Below, in pieces: positions 44,829 through 56,398 of a stretch of DNA of 64,000 bases. The notes under the pieces were generated by a model that had not been told where the DNA came from, did not search any database, and saw only the letters and a list, made by a program, of their open reading frames with translations. The translations under genes and the position numbers were made by a program. Within the stretch, counting starts at the first letter, position 1; the number at the start of each line of letters is the position of its first letter. Origin of the DNA: Diabrotica undecimpunctata (lineage: Eukaryota > Arthropoda > Insecta > Coleoptera > Chrysomelidae); the NCBI RefSeq assembly GCF_040954645.1, contig NC_092810.1:74240660-74304659 (forward strand), read 5' to 3'.

Positions 44829-44845
44829 TATATATATATATATAT

Positions 44846-44898
<53 letters not shown>
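44829..44898. repeat. (TA)n tract shared by the LTR element and PLE-C
   Basis: TA repeats with one tag interruption. The left border is the 3' LTR, the right border the PLE-C tail. Confidence 0.95.
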
Positions 44899-44900
<2 letters not shown>

Positions 44901-45016
44901 AGAAATACTGGATATTATTGACTGTCGATATAAATAAACAACACAGTTTATTAGGGCTGCAGTCAGTAGGTTTGGCCGGGATGTTATAGAAACACTCTTT
45001 TGACTTTTGGTCGAGC

Positions 45017-45045
45017 TTTCGGAATTCTTTTATTCCTTCTTCAAG
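45017..45045 (-). ncRNA. Hammerhead-like core, PLE-C left tail
   Basis: Minus strand: CTTGAAGA (45038-45045), helix II GGAAT/ATTCC with a short loop, GAAA (45017-45020). The usual C3 is U, which could still wobble-pair with G8. Confidence 0.4.
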
Positions 45046-45522
45046 ACACTGTAATTAGAAGAAAGTGTAAATATTTACAATATATCTCAAATTGTTATTA
45101 CAACTTACTAGTCGTTGAGATTATTTTTGCAAAGCTACGACACTCAACATTAAAAACACACATATAAAATATAACATTTAAAATAATGGACAACATAGGT
45201 AGATTTTAAAATTAGTTGGAAAGTTAAAATTTTCTTAGTAACATCTTTTCATGGTGTGTTTGACTGATCCATAGAGAACAGAAAAAAAAACAAAAATAGT
45301 GTGATTAAAAAGTAATTAGGAGTTCTTGCTATTATATTAATGGAAGTAGTATATTAAACCTGTCTTGATAGTATGCAACATGTTTTGTATGCAGGTGTAT
45401 TACGGTGTGTATATGTAAAAGTAAATCTTTATTTTATTTTTGATGTTTTGTCAGTAAGTAACAATAAATGTTGCTCAATTTATCGATGTCTGACTTTTTA
45501 TTTATACAAGACGTATTAGATT

Positions 45523-46436
45523 TTATGAAACACATTTCCAAGACAACACGTTTTGACTGGTTTTTTTTCTTTGCCAGAATACTTCTTCGAAATTAAATTC
45601 ATGTTTTAAAGTTAATGCATGTTCTGTGAGCGCACATGCGTTTATCTTTTTGATTTTTATGTCGCTGCGATGTGATATTACTCTATTGTGAAAATTACGA
45701 GATGATTCTCCGATATACACGTTTTTACAATTGGCACACGGTATAGAATAAAGAACATTCGATGACTCCTGTATTGTGAAAGGATCCTTTGTCTTTGTGT
45801 ACAACTTCGATACCGTTTTCACATTCTTAGTTGCAATTTTTATGCCACTAACATTTTTGAAAATGTTCAATAGCTTAGGTGTGAGAACTGGAATATAGGG
45901 TAGGCAACCATACGTTATTTTAGATTGTGGTAGCTCTGATGTGTTCTGTGTCAATGTCTGTGTCAGTTGTCGGACCTCATTCACCTCATTATTATGAAAA
46001 TTTTGGTTGTCAGAAAATTGCAAAGGAAAAGGAGAACCAAAAATGAGTTTATTCAAAAGCCCTGTAGGATAGGAGTTCTCTTGTAGTATAGATCTCAACT
46101 TTTTTAGTCCCTTGCCCCTGAACTCGATGTGTGATAAGTTGATAACCTTAGTTTTAAGGGCCAAAACCAAATTTATTTCATCTTAGATGGATGTTGAGAA
46201 TAAAAGTTTATGAAACGGTTACTAAAACAAGGTTTACGATACCACTCCGTCCTTAGCATGCCATCACTGCCACGATGTATAAGCATGTCTAAAAACGGAA
46301 TCATATTATCAGCTTCTCCCTCAACCGTAAACTTTAAGTGTTCACACTGGGCGTTAAAAGTGTTAACTTAAGTGTTAATATCAGTTACTTTGTTTTCAGG
46401 GACCGATAAGATCAAGTCATCTACATATCGTTTGCA
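45523..46436 (-). pseudogene. PLE-C left copy: RT C-terminus and GIY-YIG endonuclease
   Basis: Minus strand: KRYVDDLIL (YVDD at 46416-46427), FLDMLIHRGSDGMLRTEWYR, FSNRFINFYSQHP, a stop near 46172, then the open frame 46170-45523 with the linker (KLYTKTKDPFTIQESS) and the GIY-YIG domain: VLYSIPCANCKNVYIGESS with the conserved CxxC inside, RNFHNRVISH with the catalytic Arg, and a HEFNFEE-type end. This nuclease nicks target DNA for PLE insertion. A frameshift near 45590 separates the last residues. Confidence 0.85.
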
Positions 46437-46845
46437 AATTGCAACTAAGAATGTGAAAACGGTATCGAAGTTGTACACAAAGACAAAGGATCCTTTCACA
46501 ATACAGGAGTCATCGAATGTTGTTTATTCTATACCGTGTGCCAATTGTAAAAACGTGTATATCGGAGAATCATCTAGTAATTTTCACAATAGAGTAATAT
46601 CACATCGCAGCGACATAAAAACTAAAAAGATAAACGCATGTGCGCTCACAGAACATGCATTAACTTTAAAACATGAATTTAATTTCGAAGATTCCTGTAT
46701 TCTGGCAAAGGAAAAAAACCAGTCAAAACGTGTTTTCTTGGAAATGTGTTTCATAAAATCTAATACGTCTTGTATAAATAAAAAGTCAGACATAGAAAAA
46801 TTGAGCAACATTTATTGTTACTTACTAACAAAACATCAAAAATAA
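46437..46845 (+). CDS. PLE-C right copy: GIY-YIG endonuclease fragment
   Basis: Plus-strand frame beginning at the junction with KIATKNVKTVSKLYTKTK-like linker, then VVYSIPCANCKNVYIGESS, NFHNRVISHRSDI, ALTEHALTLKHEFNFED and a longer C-terminal part than in the left copy (ILAKEKNQSKRVFLEMCFI). The last Arg of the GESSR motif is Ser here. The domain appears full length but lacks an RT in cis. Confidence 0.8.
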
Positions 46846-47233
46846 AATAAAGATTTACTTTTACATATACACACCGTAATACACCTGCATACAAAACATG
46901 TTGCATACTATCAAGACAGGTTTAATATACTACTTCCATTAATATAATAGCAAGAACTCCTAATTACTTTTCAATCACACTATTTTTGTTTTTTTTTCTG
47001 TTCTCTATGGATCAGTCAAACACACCATGAAAAGATGTTACTAAGAAAATTTTAACTTTCCAACTAATTTTAAAATCTACCTATATTGTCCATTATTTTA
47101 AATGTTATATTTTATATGTGTGTTTTTAATGTTGAGTGTCGTAGCTTTGCAAAAATAATCTCAACGACTAGTAAGTTGTAATGACAATTTGAGATATATT
47201 GTAAATATTTACACTTTCTTCTAATTACAGTGT

Positions 47234-47262
47234 CTTGAAGAAGGAATAAAAGAATTCCGAAA
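47234..47262 (+). ncRNA. Hammerhead-like core, PLE-C right tail
   Basis: CTTGAAGA (47234-47241), helix II GGAAT/ATTCC, GAAA (47259-47262); identical to the left tail. Confidence 0.4.
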
Positions 47263-47340
47263 GCTCGACCAAAAGTCAAAAGAGTGTTTCTATAACATCC
47301 CGGCCAAACCTACTGACTGCAGCCCTAATAAACTGTGTTG

Positions 47341-47341
<1 letters not shown>

Positions 47342-47416
<75 letters not shown>
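47342..47416. repeat. (TA)n tract between the tails of PLE-C and PLE-D
   Basis: About 75 bp of TA. The 3' end of PLE-C's right copy meets it from the left and the 3' end of PLE-D (minus strand) from the right. Confidence 0.97.
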
Positions 47417-47418
<2 letters not shown>

Positions 47419-49205
47419 TGTAGATAAGTTTAATAGTAAACTCTTAAATATTGGGGAGATCTGCAAGAAAGACTCTAGTGAGTATCAATTGTTTCGCCGA
47501 ACGTTTTAAAGAATTAATTTGGCTTCTTCAGGGCTGAAAGAGAACAAATTATAATTAGCTACCATATATTATCTTAAAAAAAACACTGGAGATCTTACCG
47601 TAACTTAGAATTGTAGAGTTAGGATGTTAAAAAAATTTTACTAGTAACAACATAGTGGTTTTTTGTTACTATATGAAAAAAGTTACCATAGGAAATGTAT
47701 GGTAGCTTTGAACTTGAAACGTAAAGGTGTACCCAAGGCTAACCGAAAAAACCTAATGCAACCACATTTTAAAGGAATTAATTCTTTTAGTTGTCGGCAA
47801 TAACTAAATTTTTGATTGTTGGAAAGTTCACATGTGAGGTTTTGTTTTACCAGAACGCATGCGCTGACATGCCAAAGTAGTTCTTATGATTCTTTATAAT
47901 GCCGTTAAGGTTCATTGGTGTAACAAAATGAAGTTAATTCCCAGTTTGGAGTAACATCATTATTTTAGATTTTTCTTAATTAAAAATTTTTTATATTATA
48001 TTCTTCATGTATTATTATTGTAATATCTTTTTGAAATATATCTAAGAAAAGCATGGAATTTTATCTTTTTTTAATTAATGAAAATTATTATTTAAGTAGG
48101 TTAGTTGTTAATGGATATATCAATCAAGTTATTTCTCTGTGGTTTTGTGTTGTTCTTGGTATCGGATTTAAGTAAGAAGTGGTATATATCGCTTAGATTC
48201 TTAATGTCAATCTTAACATTGATGGAGAAATCGTTAAGGAAAATATATGACATTTCAATGAACTCTCTTTTAGATTTATTTTTCTCACGGTGGAGAATTG
48301 TAGTGTTAGTATAGTCCATGAGATGACCAGTGGAACTGACATGTTTGGCTAATGCTCAACGGTCAGGTGACGTCGAGAATCACTTTTGTGTAGTGTGATA
48401 CGTGATTTCAATAGTTGAGAGGTTTGGCCGATGTAGGAATTGTTGCAAGAGAGGCATGGAATGCTGTAGACAATATTACTAAGCATATCTATAGGAGTCT
48501 TTGATCTTAGAATAAATATTGTTAATTGTTAGGGCTGATCTACAAGCCACATTGAGTTTTATATTGTTATTATTATTACCAAAGCTATTTTCAACACTTT
48601 TCAGAATCCTTGTTAACCCCGGAGTAATATCACTGAAGTATGGCAATGAAAAATATTTGTTGATAGGAGTATCCGAGACTGGGTTCCCACTTAAGACATC
48701 AGAATCAGCATTGTAAGTCGCGAAGGAAGGTGAAGTACCCTCGTTATGGACAGTGTTAAAGAAAATCTTATTCACCAATGGTGTTGGATAAGCGTTTGAA
48801 ATGAAAAGTTTCTTTAGGATTTGTAGGTTTTTTGTATGAAAAGATGGATCTGATAGTTTTATTACTCTATTTTTCATCTGTTTGACTAAGTTGACTTTGG
48901 TAGAATTATTATGATAAGAGTGGTAGTTAAGGTATCTGCCAGAATGGGTCGGTTTTTGATACCAATCTATTTTAATGTTGTTATTTTCCCTGATCATCCT
49001 TATGTCGAGAAAGGGGACCATCTTCCCTCACTATAGTGAACTGGATGTAGCGGTCATACCTATTGAAGGTGTTTAATAGTTTATCTACCTTGTCATTGGG
49101 TATAGTCAAGATGATATCATCAACATATTTTTTAATAAGTGGAATTTGAAAGGATAATAAAGGAATGGTTTTACCTCTAACAAATTTGGTTTTATCAAAA
49201 TAAAG
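47417..49205 (-). mobile_element. PLE-D: 5'-truncated Penelope-like element
   Basis: Minus strand from about 49205 to 47417: FVRGKTIPLLSFQIPLIKKY and YVDD (complement of 49116-49127), an RT thumb in 49021-48479 (FLDIRMIREN, RYLNYHSYHNN, LKKLFISNAYPTPLVNKIFF), then the GIY-YIG start IVYSIPCLSCNNSYIGQTSQ at about 48480-48420, a stop, and the C-terminal block KREFIEMSYIFLNDF in 48319-48101. Family differs from B, C and E. Only a single copy, not inverted. The tail lies in the TA tract at 47342-47416. Confidence 0.85.
47491..47531 (-). ncRNA. Hammerhead-like core, PLE-D tail
   Basis: Minus strand: CTGAAGA (47525-47531), helix GCC (47521-47523 complement) with GGC (47496-47498 complement) closing a long loop, then GAAAC (47491-47495). 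Helix II is short but C3 and G8 are conserved. Confidence 0.45.
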
Positions 49206-49239
49206 ATATAAAAATATATTTTTGTTTTACTTAAAACAT

Positions 49240-51480
49240 TTCCAAGGTATTATCCACAATTATTATTATTAAGTCCTCAGCAAAATCTTTCTTGAATTCA
49301 TTCAAGCGCTATGAGACCCTCTTTGTCACATCAGAAGCAACATCCTCTTCTGTTCTGTCCCTTGCAGTGCCACTGTTTGTGTCCAAAGGCGAGACATCTC
49401 AATCTCGGTATTTCTACCCTTGATTCTATTACTCGACAAGATGTGTAGTCTACCTTTATTCGTTTTATTTTCAAGATCTTTTTGGCTGCGTCTTCATCCA
49501 CATCCATCACGGCACTCATCATCCCTCTTACTTCACCTCGTGTCTCGGTCCAAATTTTTATGATGTCACAGGCCCGCTCTTTGCCAGCTGCTTCCTCTGT
49601 GGCATTTTGGATCTTCTTCGTTATATTGGGTGGGATTTCCTTTACCAAGATTCTTCTCTTCACGATGCTCTCTTTCGCCACCACTCTCAAAACGCATGTA
49701 TTATCAGAGAGGAGTTTCTTTACTTCCTCCGCCATTTCTCGTCCTCCGCCCAACTCCAGCGATATTCCTTGGTCTCTAATCTGTCTGATTATTTTGTCTG
49801 ACCTTTTTATGTCAATTCTTCCTGTCAATTTGTTTTTTACTTCTGTTATGAGATCCACAAAGGAGTTTTCTTTGGTTTTGCTAATGATTATGATTCCATT
49901 TTGTTCTTTGGGCTTGGTGTTGATGTTGGACCAACTTCTTATTGTTTTTTACCTAGGAGCGTGATCGTCACATCCCTTCCTCTTGCCTTTCCATAATTCT
50001 CCTCGATGTCTCAACTTCCAGTGCTGCCGGCGTGTGGATTCCCACGTTTTTTCTTCCCAGCTCCTCCACCTTTTGTACCAGTTTCCTGCACGTTTTCAGT
50101 ACCTTCACTGGCACAGGTTCTTCCTTTTTGTTTGGGAGGAGTTTGAATTGATACTTCTCCTTGTGGATCCACGTGACACCTTTATGAGTAGACATCGTGA
50201 CTCTCATAGTTCCCAGGCCGCTCTCCTCGTCCACCTCCGCTGGAGCACCTGGTAGCTGCGGAAACATACCTTTGACCTTTTTTATGGCTTTGTTGTCCTC
50301 GTCGTTCTTGGTGACAAAGACTGCCACGTCTCCTGTTATTTTTGAGATATCTTCTTTTTTTACTATGGTCCTCGTGAAGACCTCCTCTGGCCAGTATCAT
50401 TTAGAAACTCTATTGTTTCCTTCTCGTCCTAACATATTGCCATCTTATCCGCGATAGTGTCTACTCTTCTTTTAATGGCTTCTGTATTCTCTAGGTCCAC
50501 TTGAACTCCCATTGTTGCCATCTTCTTAACTTTCGAGGGTTCCATCTTGATCTGTATGTCTCTGGTGCCTTTTCTTCCTTATTTTCCTCCACTTCCTCGA
50601 TATAATCGAGCATTTGGTTTCTGAGGATGTCAACCTCCCTCTTTATGGATGACCTTGTATTTGGCACGTTCCTCATGAGTTTCTGGAGTTTCCGCTACGC
50701 TGTCCTGGAGACGCTTCAGCTTTGATCTAGCTTTGTAGTTTAGTGGCTGTTCCTCTTCCTCCGAAGTGGTCGTTTCTGTCCTGTTGCGTGGTTTTCTTTT
50801 TTTTTTTTGACCTCCCCTTTTTCCATTTATCGTCAGAGCTGCACCTCTGTCCGAGCTGCTTACTTCTTCTTCATTCTTTCTTTCATTTTCTTTCCTTAGA
50901 ATCTCCCCCCTCATATTGTTTTTTCCGCCCTTTTGCCTGTTTTCTCCTTCCTTTTTCTCTTTTTCTCCTCCCTTTATTTCTTCCTTTCTCTTGGTTTGCT
51001 ATTTCTCTTTTCCTTATCTATCCCTCTCGCTACTTCTGCTTGCGCTTTTCCTTTTCATTTTCATCCCTTTCTTTTACTCCCGCTCTTCTACTTTCTCCTT
51101 CATCCCCTCTGTTTTCTCTACCATCTTTTTTATTTTTCTTTTTCCTTCTCATCTTTCTTCTCACGAGTTAAGTCGTGCTGATCGGTCCAGTGGGTCACTG
51201 CGCCCTTACCCCGTCAAGGCTATTTTCCCCTCAGGTTCACCATCTCCCTTGGACATCGCTTGTAGCCCACTATGTTACTCCTAAGCCATGTACCCCTTTT
51301 GCACGATGGTGTTACACCTTGAGGTTGAGGAGGCGGTATATTAGGATTATGCATAAGTGCCTGCCCTATGCATATCCGTTTGTTTTCAGTGGTTTCCTCC
51401 ACTGGTTTTTATATTCGTAAAGGTTTTCTCCTTGAGTATAGGTTTAGCTATCAGGATGTATATGACGGGTTGGGGTTGGT
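49240..51480 (-). pseudogene. R1-type LINE, 5' leader and ORF1 (gag-like)
   Basis: Minus strand in several frames. A leader (51480-50915) is followed by 50914-50630 with a Lys/Arg/Glu-rich N-terminus (KENERKNEEEVSSSD, GGQKKKRKPRNR), then 50327-49968 (VKGMFPQLPGAPAEVDEESG), and 49858-49331 ending RLRCLAFGHKQWHCKGQNR, a CCHC zinc knuckle. This order fits ORF1 of R1/Waldo-type LINEs, which binds element RNA. At least four frameshifts. ORF2 is absent: the element ends at about 49240, next to the truncated 5' end of PLE-D. Confidence 0.7.
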
Positions 51481-51499
51481 GTCGTATGATGGTTGGAAG

Positions 51500-52847
51500 T
51501 ATTTATAATCACAGAGGGACAAGATAGGACTTGGGTAATGGTCAGCCTACAGCTGCTTCAATTTGTCGCCTTTTACAACGAACAGGAGAATGTATTCCAT
51601 TAGAGCGGCCCGCCTTTACACAGGGAAGTGATATCAAGCAAACCTGGAATATTGTTTAGGCTGGGTTAAAGGAATTAAAGGAACGATACGGCAAACATTG
51701 GTTTTCATGTTATTGTTCGAAGACATATGTCCAGAGATACTGCAGAATTCTAACAGGAAAGGAACCTGGCGTAATTATAACCTTATAAATTAAAGGACAG
51801 AAGTTAAACAAAAATTAAATTTCGTCCAAAGATCAAGTAAGTGGGAAGATTATTGTAAAGCTCTGACTAAAAACAATAAGTACTTAACTGAGAAGTACAA
51901 AAAGATAATGGTGGCGAATGTAATGCATATAGATAGAAAGCAGAAATGTAAATGCTTCATAAATTTCTCTCAGAGGACCCCTATATAAATATTCCGTGTC
52001 TAAAAAGTCAGATGAAAACACTCATAATGATAAAGAGACCCTAAAATAAGTTTTCAAAGGTCTAAAACAAAAATGATACCAAAAAACTGATACAAAAAAG
52101 AATACCAGTAGATACATGGCAGCAAATTGGACTAAGCCGGACTCTCTTTAGAAATGGCTGGGCTTAATCTCGTACAGAAGGTAGAGTATGTTTTAGAAAA
52201 CCAAGAGGTGATGTTGGGTGCATTTCTCGATATAGAAGGAGCATTCGACCTCGTACGAAGCAATCACAATGAGCTATGCAAATGATTAAGTCATCTTAAT
52301 TCAGGGCAAATTTAATGGCACATTCAGAGATAAAAGACAATATGCCCAGATCGTAGATATAGAATGAACTTTACATGTAGAACTTAACTAAGATAAGCCC
52401 CCAGAATTCTAAAATCATGAAAATTGCCAGAAGAAGCAATTTATGGAGATTAGGCCCTCTAAACCTTCTTCAGGTAATGTAAAAGATGCAGTAGTGCCGT
52501 AAACATCATAAAGTAAGGCATATTTTGCTATGAGCCCGTTATTTAAATCACGAGACGTACATCAAAGAACTAAGATACAAATCTATAAGACCATAATGAG
52601 TTAAGGATGTGAAACTTGAAAGTTGGCGCAAAAATTTGTAAACTGCATAGACATCTTTGAAAAAAAAAGGTACGTAGATGAATACTAGACTCTATAAATG
52701 GCAACAGGTTGCGAATCAGTTACAATTATAATGTGAAGCTTGAGCCATAGGATGGATGGATCGATGAGGGGAACACCAACTGCAGCTATGGATCCTCTAC
52801 TAGACCTAACTCCTTTACATATCATTAAAAAGGAGAGGTGAGAATGG
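51500..52847 (+). pseudogene. Mixed LINE remnants, including R1/Jockey-type RT scraps
   Basis: Plus strand pieces: SKWEDYCKALTKNNKYLTE (about 51838-51895), LENQEVMLGAFLDIEGAFD (about 52193-52250; FLDIEGAFD is RT motif A), YKTIMS with GCETWKL (about 52585-52625), and GTPTAAMDPLLDLTPLHII (about 52768-52825), a block from the C-terminal half of R1/Jockey-type ORF2. Stops are frequent and the blocks may come from more than one element. The P-type transposon at 52856 interrupts this sequence. Confidence 0.5.
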
Positions 52848-53559
52848 GATATTATCATGGACGTATAAATAAAGAAGGACTGGGCGTGCCCTGCACTCTG
52901 TTCACCTAAATTTGAAGTCGAAAAGTTTATAGGCGCGGGGAAAGAGACGAGGTGATAGACTGTGACATTTCCCTTTCAGTCAGCGGCGTACCTTCCAATA
53001 ATTGAAAGGTATTTGAAATACTTTTTTCATTTGTATAAATAATGACTATTGGTTTGATTGCTTTTATTTTTAGTATCGTAAACATATAAAATATTTCGAA
53101 TAAGTAAGAAACAACGAACGATAAATAGTTTTAATTTTCAGCGTATAGAGATATATTTATAAAAATTGATTTACACAAAAGAATAGAGATGGAGTAAATA
53201 AAATCGCGAAGTACTTTATATAATATTTTATTTAAACTAAAATAATACACAAGCCGAAAAAATTTAAAAAATTCTTCCCCAAACATTAACCTGTTCAGGG
53301 TATATTGAGTATGTCCTTCTCTTATCCAGTGAGTGATACGTTGAAAAAATATAGTGAATTATGGTGTATAACTCCAGCTTAATTTTTAGTTGGCAACATT
53401 AGTATGTCACGTTAGACATAGCAGTAGACAGAGGAAAGATAAAGGTTCAGGAATATGTATTTAAGAAAATATTAATAAACGTAAGAAAACATAAACTATT
53501 GTTAAACAAAACATAAACAACAAACCACACATACAACAATATATAAAACACATTAAACC

Positions 53560-53845
53560 TTAAGGAACGGGTAGGGTTCTAAAATACAAATATACTTTAT
53601 TTGTATACTTGTTTACTTTATACTGAAAATTCTACAATGTTATGGACAAAGCTTACAAAAATTAAAAAAAAATAACAATAACAATTAACATTTACTAAAA
53701 TTACAAAAATTGTCAATATGACAAAGTAAAATATACAAAATCTAAATAAATTTCAAATTGCATAATAACATTGCATCTAACTAAATTGCAAATTGCATAA
53801 TAAAACCTTACGAAGTAGTTTAGGAATAAGTTTTAGTTGCTGCAT

Positions 53846-53916
<71 letters not shown>

Positions 53917-54680
53917 CTTTAGTTGCTTGTACCTAAACATACTTAAATTTCTTAGTTTCTCGTTAAGAAACTCTTCCACTGAATAATATGGTCCTTCAGA
54001 TAGATAGCCTTTTGTCAATTTACGGAACTTAAGGAAAGAAGTTGTAGATTTAAGTTAGAAAGAGAGATAATTGTTTAATTTTTTTGCCGAATATAATATA
54101 GATTTCTTTACTGACTCAGTGGACGGGATCGATAAATACACAATCAAAGGTTGAATTTCTGGTGGAGTAGTCATGATTGGGTCTTGCTGGAAAAACATAT
54201 AGGGTATATCAATTAAGAAAACAACTTCTAGAATATACAAAGAGGGAAGAGTTAAAATCCCGTGATTTTTGCAGTAGCTTCTACAATGTGTTATTCTTCT
54301 GAGGCCAAAAAGATACCGTATTGCTCTTTTTTGTAATTTATTACATTAGATTGGGCAGCTGTACTAAAACCGCAAAAAGGAAGGCCATAGCGAAGATGAT
54401 ACTCGAACAAAGAAAAATATGTTATTTTGGAAGATGCTAAATTGATTTCCTTCGAAACGGATATTATTGCATAGAAGGCTGAGACTAGTTTCTTACCTAA
54501 CAAATCGATATAAAGAAACCATTTAAAGTTGCTGTCTGCAAAAATATTTGAAATTTTACAGAATCAACGATACTGATCTGGCTGTTATTGAGAAGCAAGG
54601 GTTGAAGAGCTCCTTTATAGGATAATGCTACTGGCTTATTTACGTTAAAAAAGAGTAAATTAGAGTCGGACCAGGTTTTT
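53560..54680 (-). pseudogene. CR1/Jockey-type LINE, copy 2 (3' end), with internal TA tract
   Basis: Related to copy 1 at 14660-16100: minus-strand KEINLASSKITYFSLFEYHL matches KEINLASSKLTYFFC there, and the 3' UTRs align (aaagcttacaaaaatt, aaataacaataacaatt). At 53850-53915 the sequence gatacataaatatataaaaatac of copy 1 is replaced by a pure TA tract. Nested inside the P-type element. Confidence 0.7.
53850..53915. repeat. (TA)n tract grown inside LINE copy 2
   Basis: About 65 bp of TA where copy 1 (about 14908-14932) has only an imperfect AT-rich stretch. No PLE tail abuts it. Confidence 0.9.
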
Positions 54681-55443
54681 TAGTTTAACTATTTATTAAT
54701 TTGGTTTGTAAACAAAATGTTTTGATTATGATTCTAATTTAACATAAAACGTAAAATGTTTGATGTAAAATCCTATTATTCTGTTATTTTGTCAAATCCT
54801 ATTATTAATTATCCTGCTGATATATTTATTTTATTTAATATTTCGTTAACTATTAACTTTAGTTAAAAGTATTTTATACCAAAATTCAGCAGTATTAATG
54901 TTTTTGTCTTTTTTTTTTCGATGCCTGGAGTAATTGCCTTAGATCAGAATTATGCAGCTGATTTTTAAAATGCGATTATCTTAGAAACTTTTGAGTTTTA
55001 AAGTTATTAACAGGTATACCTTTTTTTGTTAAAATAATGTATCTTTAATATTTTTTTATCCCAAATACAGGTAACTTAAAGAGCAAAAAAGTTAAGTGCA
55101 AATTTATACCACATATGTGGCATAAGTGGCGCCCTTTATCAGTTACATTAAAGTGTGCATCAAATTATAATTTCTCATATTTAAAAGTACCCAGTTGTAA
55201 ATTTTTGTACATAAATGTTTACAAACATGAAAGTTATAGCGAAAAATAAAATTTTAATTTTGCACTTTAACACCCTGTATCTTTCTTAATATCAACATTT
55301 TATAAAAGCAACTTGGCTTAAATCGTAATATTTTAAAGTGTAGAATCTACTGTTTCTTTTTGTACAATTACTTAAGGACCACCCTGTATATGAGTATTTA
55401 TTATACTCTGTATGGTAAATTACATAGAAATTCGTGTAGTTAC

Positions 55444-55641
55444 CTTGGTTCTGGTGATTTATGATAAATATTTATTGGAACAGTTCCTTTCCTTAAATTA
55501 ACCCATCCAATTGGTTGTATAATTAGATCATGCTTTCTAAAGTGTTCTGAGCAGACCAAGGCAGTTTTGGTTATTTGTTCTTTATCTAAGCCGAACATAG
55601 ACAACCACATATCCAGCATCTGTTGATTCTTTACTGGGAAC
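55444..55641 (-). CDS. THAP-domain exon 2 of P-type transposase
   Basis: Minus strand, 66 codons between an acceptor (catatgcag, complement of 55642-55650) and a donor (AG/GTAACT at 55444/55443). It reads FPVKNQQMLDMWLSMFGLDK, TALVCSEHFRKHDLI and LRKGTVPIN, the second half of a THAP zinc finger: the conserved Trp, the C..H ligand pair and the L..G.VP end. THAP domains bind the transposon's inverted repeats in P elements. Uninterrupted, so the exon is well kept. Confidence 0.8.
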
Positions 55642-55848
55642 CTGCATATGATATTTCATTGAAATTATTATATTTATAGCAATTATAGTGTAGATTAGAA
55701 AAAATAAATAAATGTATTTATAATACTATAAAATTTACTTTATTTAACAAAATTAAACTACAATTCATGTCAAGAATTAAGTAATATCACATCCCTGTAG
55801 TACGCCCATGGACGTAATTCCAATGTTTATAATACTTGATAATACTTA

Positions 55849-55914
55849 AAAATAAAATGACAGTTCTGGTTGTAAATATTCAGTTTTCCTGCATACAAAA
55901 CAGTTACGCACCAT
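55849..55914 (-). pseudogene. THAP-domain exon 1 of P-type transposase
   Basis: ATG at 55914: MVRNCFVCRKTEYLQPELSF gives the first C..C ligands and the SFY block of a THAP domain. The frame meets TAA right at the apparent GT donor (about 55848), so one small lesion probably breaks the joint to exon 2. Confidence 0.65.
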
Positions 55915-56398
55915 TATTACACTTAACTATTAACTATTCTTCAATTAAAATTTAAAATATATTAACAAATCCACTAAAATGTCACAAAAAGGAAATTATA
56001 AACTCAAAGGTAAACAATACAACGCCATGTTCATTTTCCTCAAATCGCTACGATTGCTTTATATTATCAATGATGCCAAGTTTAACAAAAATGTAAGATT
56101 ATCAGAATATATTTTCTATTAATAAATTAAATAATTAATGTTTTTCTTATAATTCCTTGGTTTCGAAATGGGTATATCTAAAAATAGTTTATACTAACTA
56201 GATAATACATTTTTATTTGTAAATTAAAAATAAATTATACTAAAAATCGAAAATTATTTCGAAGATTGACTTGAAAAAAAAAAATAATTTGACAACGTCA
56301 AATTAGGGATTTGTGCCTATGACTGTGACGATCTCATGACTTCAAGTAAAGATGTAAATAGCCCGGTCCTTCTTTATTTATACGTCCATGGATGTTAT

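Larger units (their letters stand above)
44899..47341. mobile_element. PLE-C: inverted pair of Penelope-like copies, tails outward
   Basis: Left copy, minus strand 46436-44899: RT from the YVDD box onward, linker, GIY-YIG domain, 3' UTR and tail. Right copy, plus strand 46437-47341: linker, GIY-YIG, the same 3' UTR and tail. Arms of about 900 bp are nearly identical. The unique middle part (about 45845-46436) is the RT thumb. Both copies are 5'-truncated and joined head to head at about 46437, where text around gcaatt is shared. Hammerhead-like cores lie in both tails. TA tracts at both outer ends. Confidence 0.85.
52856..56390 (-). mobile_element. P-superfamily DNA transposon, non-autonomous, with nested LINE
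   Basis: 30-bp terminal inverted repeats, catggacgtataaataaaga... at 52856-52885 and its complement at 56361-56390, with one mismatch. 8-bp target duplication gatattat (52848-52855) / gatgttat (56391-56398), one mismatch. The CATG terminus and 8-bp duplication fit P elements, and THAP-domain exons (55444-55914, minus) confirm it. The element carries a CR1-type LINE insertion at 53560-54680. No catalytic transposase exons recognised in 52886-53550 or 54690-55440. Confidence 0.82.

Noticed and set aside
50743..51284. Plus-strand Phe/Ser/Leu-rich ORFs of 82-142 residues
   Set aside because: Antisense shadow of the Lys/Glu-rich LINE ORF1 on the minus strand.
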